From NCBI RefSeq assembly GCF_001665785.1, contig NZ_LZSO01000014.1, forward strand, positions 62,001 to 126,000: a DNA stretch of 64,000 nt, written 5' to 3'. Origin of the DNA: Mycolicibacterium peregrinum (GTDB lineage: Bacteria; Actinomycetota; Actinomycetes; Mycobacteriales; Mycobacteriaceae). Position numbers and translations under genes: made by a program. The stretch's first letter is position 1. Each line of letters starts with the position of its first letter. The notes under the pieces are model-generated. The model was given only the letters and a program-made list of their open reading frames with translations. It made no database searches and was not told where the DNA came from. Of this stretch, positions 60,736 to 64,000 are shown in pieces.

Positions 60736-62085
60736 ATGGGCGAACGCTACGTGGTGATCGGCGGCGGGCTGGCCGGGCTGGCCGCCGCGGTGTGGCTGAG
60801 CGAAGCGGGCAAGAACGTCACCCTGCTGGAGCGTCGAGGCCAACTCGGTGGGCGCACCCATGCGATGCGGGCCGAGACGGTCGACGACATCCCGGACAAC
60901 GGCCAGCACGTGATCGCCAGCGGCTATCAGCATCTCTACCGCTATCTGACGAGCGTGGGCACCCGGCAGCACATCGCCTTCCCGAAATCGTCCACGCTGC
61001 GTTGGCCCGACGGGCGCAAGGTCACCATGCAGACCACGGGTCCAGGCGCGATCCGGACCCTGTTCGGGGTTCACCCCGACGCGAGCTGGGCCGACCGGCT
61101 GCGGGCAGCCCGCGCGACGCTGCGGTTGGGTTGGCAGGCCCTGCATCAACCGGCCGACCTGGCGGATCTGAGCACCGAGCAGTGGTTCGAGCGGGTCGGC
61201 ATGCCGGCCCCGGCGCGAGAAGCCTTGTGGGACTGGCTGGCCCTCGGGATCGCCGCCGAGCCGGTCGCCCGCGAATCCGCCAAGGTGTTCGCCGACGTGA
61301 TGGCCACCGGGTTCCGACTCGGGGTCAAACACCGCACCCCGGTCACCATCGGCTACCCCACCGTCGACCTCGACATGCTCTACATCGCCGGGGCGCTGAA
61401 AGTGTTCGAGGAGCGCGGTGTCGATGTGCGGTACCGCGCCGTGGCCCGAAAGATCGTGATCGAGAACAGCGCCGTCACCGCGGTGCTGCTCGCCGACGGC
61501 ACCCAGATCCCCGCCGACGCCGTGGTGTGTGCGGTGCCGAACTCCAACATCGGCGGATTGCTCGACGATCTGCCCGAACATCCGGAAATCTATGCCGCTG
61601 CCGACAAACTGGGCTACACGCCGATAGTCAGTACCAACCTCTACCTGGACCGGCCGTTGGGCACCGAGTCCGCATTCGAGGGGCTCATCGGCGGCACCGG
61701 GGTGATCGACGAGGTCTTCGACCGCCAGATCATGCACGGCCGCAACACCGACCGCGCCTGGCTGTACTGCCTGACCACCAGCGGTGCCTACGAGCAGATC
61801 CACAAGAGCAACGACGAGATCGTCGACGAGCAGATGGCGCTGCTGCGTCGTTACTACCCGGCGGCGTGCGGCGCGAAAGTGGTTCAGGCACAGGTGGTCA
61901 AGATGCCCAAGGCCACGTTCTCCCAGGTGGTGGGCACGGATGCGCTGCGGCCGCCGCAGAAGACCTCGGTGCCCTCACTGGTGCTGGCGGGTGACTGGAC
62001 TGCGACGGACTGGTCGGCGACCATGGAGAGCGCCGTGCAGAGCGCCGCCAAGGCCGTCGACCTGCTACTGGAACTCCGACAATGA
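60736..62085 (+). CDS. FAD-dependent desaturase/dehydroxylase (HpnE-like)
   Basis: Protein of 449 residues in the phytoene desaturase/amine oxidase family. FAD motif VVIGGGLAGLAAAVWLSEAG and LLERRGQLGGRTHAM at the N-terminus, LVLAGDWTATDWSATMESAV at the C-terminus. Resembles hydroxysqualene dehydroxylase HpnE, which takes part in squalene formation, but other polyisoprenoid substrates are possible; partner genes HpnC/HpnD are not adjacent. AAGGGG lies before ATG 60736. Its stop overlaps the tetR ATG (ATGA). Confidence 0.82.
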   Translation: MGERYVVIGGGLAGLAAAVWLSEAGKNVTLLERRGQLGGRTHAMRAETVDDIPDNGQHVIASGYQHLYRYLTSVGTRQHIAFPKSSTLRWPDGRKVTMQTTGPGAIRTLFGVHPDASWADRLRAARATLRLGWQALHQPADLADLSTEQWFERVGMPAPAREALWDWLALGIAAEPVARESAKVFADVMATGFRLGVKHRTPVTIGYPTVDLDMLYIAGALKVFEERGVDVRYRAVARKIVIENSAVTAVLLADGTQIPADAVVCAVPNSNIGGLLDDLPEHPEIYAAADKLGYTPIVSTNLYLDRPLGTESAFEGLIGGTGVIDEVFDRQIMHGRNTDRAWLYCLTTSGAYEQIHKSNDEIVDEQMALLRRYYPAACGAKVVQAQVVKMPKATFSQVVGTDALRPPQKTSVPSLVLAGDWTATDWSATMESAVQSAAKAVDLLLELRQ

Positions 62086-62678
62086 CCCGGCGGCGGCTCA
62101 GCGGTGCCGAACGCAGGGTGCAGCTGCTCGACGTCGCGCGTGACCTCGTGGCCGAGGGCGGTTACCCCGCATTGACCATCGAGCAGGTTGCCGGCCGGTC
62201 GGGTGTAACCAGAACCGTTGTCTACCAACAGTTCACCGATCTTGCAGGTCTGATCACCGCTCTGCTGGACCGCGAGTCGGCGATCGCGTTCGCGGGAATC
62301 AGCACCGTGGACCGGCCCGACCTCGATCCCGAGCAACTCGGCAAAGGCATCCTGGCCTACCTGCATGCGGCGCCGACGAGCTGGCGCATCATCTTGCGAC
62401 CCCCGGACGGTGCACCGCCGCAGGTGCGCGAGCGCATCGAGCTGGGCCGCCGGTACGCCAGGAAGGTCGCGGCCCGCCCACTGTCGGTCGCCACGGGCGT
62501 GGACGTCGATCCGGACGGCACAACCGTACGAATCCTGTTGTCCGCCATGGAGGAACTCGCCCGACTGCATCTGGAGGACCCGCGCGAGCATCCCGACGAG
62601 GAAGTGCTGACCCACCTCCGTTCGCTTGTCGTGTGGGCCGTCACCATCTCTGCCGAGCAGACGCGAACGCACCCCTGA
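62082..62678 (+). CDS. TetR family transcriptional regulator
   Basis: Protein of 198 residues with the N-terminal TetR helix-turn-helix: RVQLLDVARDLVAEGGYPAL, TIEQVAGRSGVTRTVVYQQF. The C-terminal ligand domain is unique. Four-base overlap with the HpnE-like gene shows coupling; the palindrome at 60694-60716 is the probable autoregulated operator. Ligand unknown, perhaps an isoprenoid or hydrophobic compound. Confidence 0.87.
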   Translation: MTRRRLSGAERRVQLLDVARDLVAEGGYPALTIEQVAGRSGVTRTVVYQQFTDLAGLITALLDRESAIAFAGISTVDRPDLDPEQLGKGILAYLHAAPTSWRIILRPPDGAPPQVRERIELGRRYARKVAARPLSVATGVDVDPDGTTVRILLSAMEELARLHLEDPREHPDEEVLTHLRSLVVWAVTISAEQTRTHP

Positions 62679-62738
62679 ACGGGCGAAAATGGGTACCTCC
62701 GCGTCTGCTCGCGAGGGGAATCGCAGGTGCTGGGACAA

Positions 62739-63503
62739 CTACAGCGGGTTGAGGATCCGCTGCAGGAACTGGCGGGTGCGCTCCTCCTTGGGGTCGCCGA
62801 TCACCGCGGCCGGCGGCCCCTGCTCGAGGATCACGCCGCGGTCGGTGAACAGCACCTGATCGGAAACCTGCCGGGCGAACTGGATTTCGTGGGTGACGAT
62901 CACCAGCGTCCAACCTTCGACGGCCAGGTCCCGGATCACCGCGAGCACCTCGCCGACCAGTTCCGGGTCCAGTGCCGAGGTCGGCTCGTCGAACAACACC
63001 ACCTTCGGTTTCAAAGCCAGCGCCCGGGCTATGCCGACGCGCTGCTGCTGGCCGCCGGAGAGCTGATACGGGTACTTGTCGCGCTGGTCGGCCAGCCCCA
63101 CCTGGCCCAGCAGTTCGGTGGCGTCGGCCAGCACCTCCTCACGCGGGCGTTTCTGCACGATCAACGGCCCCTCGGTGACGTTCTGGAGGACGGTCTTGTG
63201 CGGAAACAGGTTGTGGGACTGGAACACAAAGCCGCTCTGCGCCCGGTAGCGGCGCAGCTGGTCCTTGGGTACCGGCTTGGCGAAGTCGAGTTCGGTGTCA
63301 CCGACCCGGATCACCCCGGAGTCCGCGACATCGAGGGCGTTCAGCGTGCGCAACAGCGTGGTCTTACCGGAACCCGACGGACCGATGACGGTGGTCGCGG
63401 TGCCGCGCGGCACGGTGAACGACACACCCTTGAGCACCTGGAAGTCGCCGAACGCCTTGTGCACATCGGTCGCAACGATCCGGTCTTCGCGTTCTGTGGT
63501 CAT
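62739..63503 (-). CDS. Polar amino acid ABC transporter ATPase
   Basis: ABC ATPase of 254 residues of the GlnQ/HisP type: Walker [11 protein letters not shown]-loop [15 protein letters not shown], signature [15 protein letters not shown], Walker [10 protein letters not shown], switch [14 protein letters not shown] 63503 overlaps the permease stop by four bases. Drives import of an amino acid such as glutamine, cystine or arginine; the binding protein is beyond the right edge. Confidence 0.9.
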   Translation of the reverse strand: MTTEREDRIVATDVHKAFGDFQVLKGVSFTVPRGTATTVIGPSGSGKTTLLRTLNALDVADSGVIRVGDTELDFAKPVPKDQLRRYRAQSGFVFQSHNLFPHKTVLQNVTEGPLIVQKRPREEVLADATELLGQVGLADQRDKYPYQLSGGQQQRVGIARALALKPKVVLFDEPTSALDPELVGEVLAVIRDLAVEGWTLVIVTHEIQFARQVSDQVLFTDRGVILEQGPPAAVIGDPKEERTRQFLQRILNPL

Positions 63504-64000
63504 CGCGCAACGTGCCTTTCCAGTCGGCGTTCCAGGCGACTCTGGCCGAACGACAGCACCAGGCAGATCACCCAGTAGTAGATCGCGGCGGTGCCGTAGA
63601 GGGCGAAGAACTCGAACGTGGGCGCCGCGATGATCTGGGCCTGCCGCAGCAGTTCGGTGACCAGAATCGTCGACGCCAGTGAGGTGTCTTTCACCAGGGA
63701 GATCAGGGTGTTCGACAAGGGCGGGACCGCCACTCGGGCGGCCTGGGGCAGGATGATGCGTCGCAGCGTGCCGGTGTAGTTCAGCCCGATCGTCTCGGCG
63801 GCTTCCCATTGGCCCTTCGGGATGCTCTGGATCGCCGAGCGGATGATCTCGGCCGCATAGCCGCCGACGTTGAGACTGAATGCGATCACGGCGGCCGGGA
63901 ACGGGTCGATCTTCACCCCGAACTCGGGCAGTGCGAAGAACACGATGAACAGCTGCACCAGCAGCGGGGTGCCGCGGATGATCGAGATGTAGAACCGGGC
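63500..64000 (-). CDS. Polar amino acid ABC transporter permease (5' part missing)
   Basis: HisMQ-family permease; the last 166 residues are seen and the start lies outside the window. The loop [22 protein letters not shown] is the family entry motif and [22 protein letters not shown] the EAA loop that contacts the ATPase. Helices follow to [12 protein letters not shown]. Coupled with the ATPase gene by overlap. Confidence 0.9.
   Translation of the reverse strand, partial: ARFYISIIRGTPLLVQLFIVFFALPEFGVKIDPFPAAVIAFSLNVGGYAAEIIRSAIQSIPKGQWEAAETIGLNYTGTLRRIILPQAARVAVPPLSNTLISLVKDTSLASTILVTELLRQAQIIAAPTFEFFALYGTAAIYYWVICLVLSFGQSRLERRLERHVAR

Overview
The window looks like chromosomal DNA of a fast-growing mycobacterium (Mycolicibacterium type). 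It is GC-rich and carries the cell-wall genes dprE1, gtrA, wzm, glfT1 and wzt in mycobacterial form, the proteasome activator Bpa with its GQYL tail, an MspA-family porin (a family absent from M. tuberculosis), LpqH-type lipoproteins, a PE-PPE-domain protein and a wax ester synthase. From memory, the conserved genes run in the same order as the M. tuberculosis Rv3790 to Rv3752c segment, with accessory blocks inserted.

Layout: 1-12.9 kb is the cell-wall block. It holds decaprenylphosphoryl-ribose oxidation (dprE1), the GtrA protein, galactan priming and export (glfT1, wzt, wzm), bpa and a large GT-C-like membrane protein, interrupted at 1.2-5.5 kb by a TRIC channel, a MocR/AhpD divergon, an MspA porin and a flavin-type split-barrel protein. 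A MarR regulator and tRNA-Ser(UGA) follow. From 13.6 to 25.3 kb the content looks accessory: an AraC regulator, a five-gene operon of exported and peptidase-like proteins (16.2-18.8 kb), an Ntn-type amidase, a diiron acyl-ACP desaturase with a strong TetR-type operator, a cutinase, and a second MocR divergon.

From 25.3 to 33.8 kb come echA21, a DinB-type protein, an aminotransferase (hisC2/pat type), tRNA-Ser(GCU), tRNA-Arg(ACG), an HxlR-controlled imine-reductase-like dehydrogenase followed by a broken paralogue, and an alkyl sulfatase. From 33.9 to 38.1 kb there is a compact phosphonate cassette: an FAD amine oxidase, a phosphonoacetaldehyde hydrolase-like HAD enzyme, an OPA-type transporter and a convergent GntR regulator. 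Matching operator half-sites lie in both promoters. From 38.2 to 47.4 kb come an SDR, a histidine phosphatase with an APH-type kinase, the proXVWZ importer, tyrA, tadA with its partner gene, and tRNA-Ser(CGA).

The last third (47.4-64 kb) holds an F420-type DUF385 protein, an alpha-dioxygenase-like heme peroxidase, a wax ester synthase, a class B penicillin-binding lipoprotein, a PE-PPE protein, two LpqH-family lipoproteins, a haloalkane dehalogenase, tgt, an MFS exporter, a CoA-transferase, an HpnE-like desaturase with its TetR regulator, and a polar amino acid ABC importer that runs off the right edge.

Promoter pattern: many genes have a TANNNT (or NATACT) hexamer ending 6-8 nt before ATG or GTG and no Shine-Dalgarno sequence, the signature of mycobacterial leaderless transcripts. 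This was used to choose several starts. No CRISPR array, insertion sequence or prophage was recognised.
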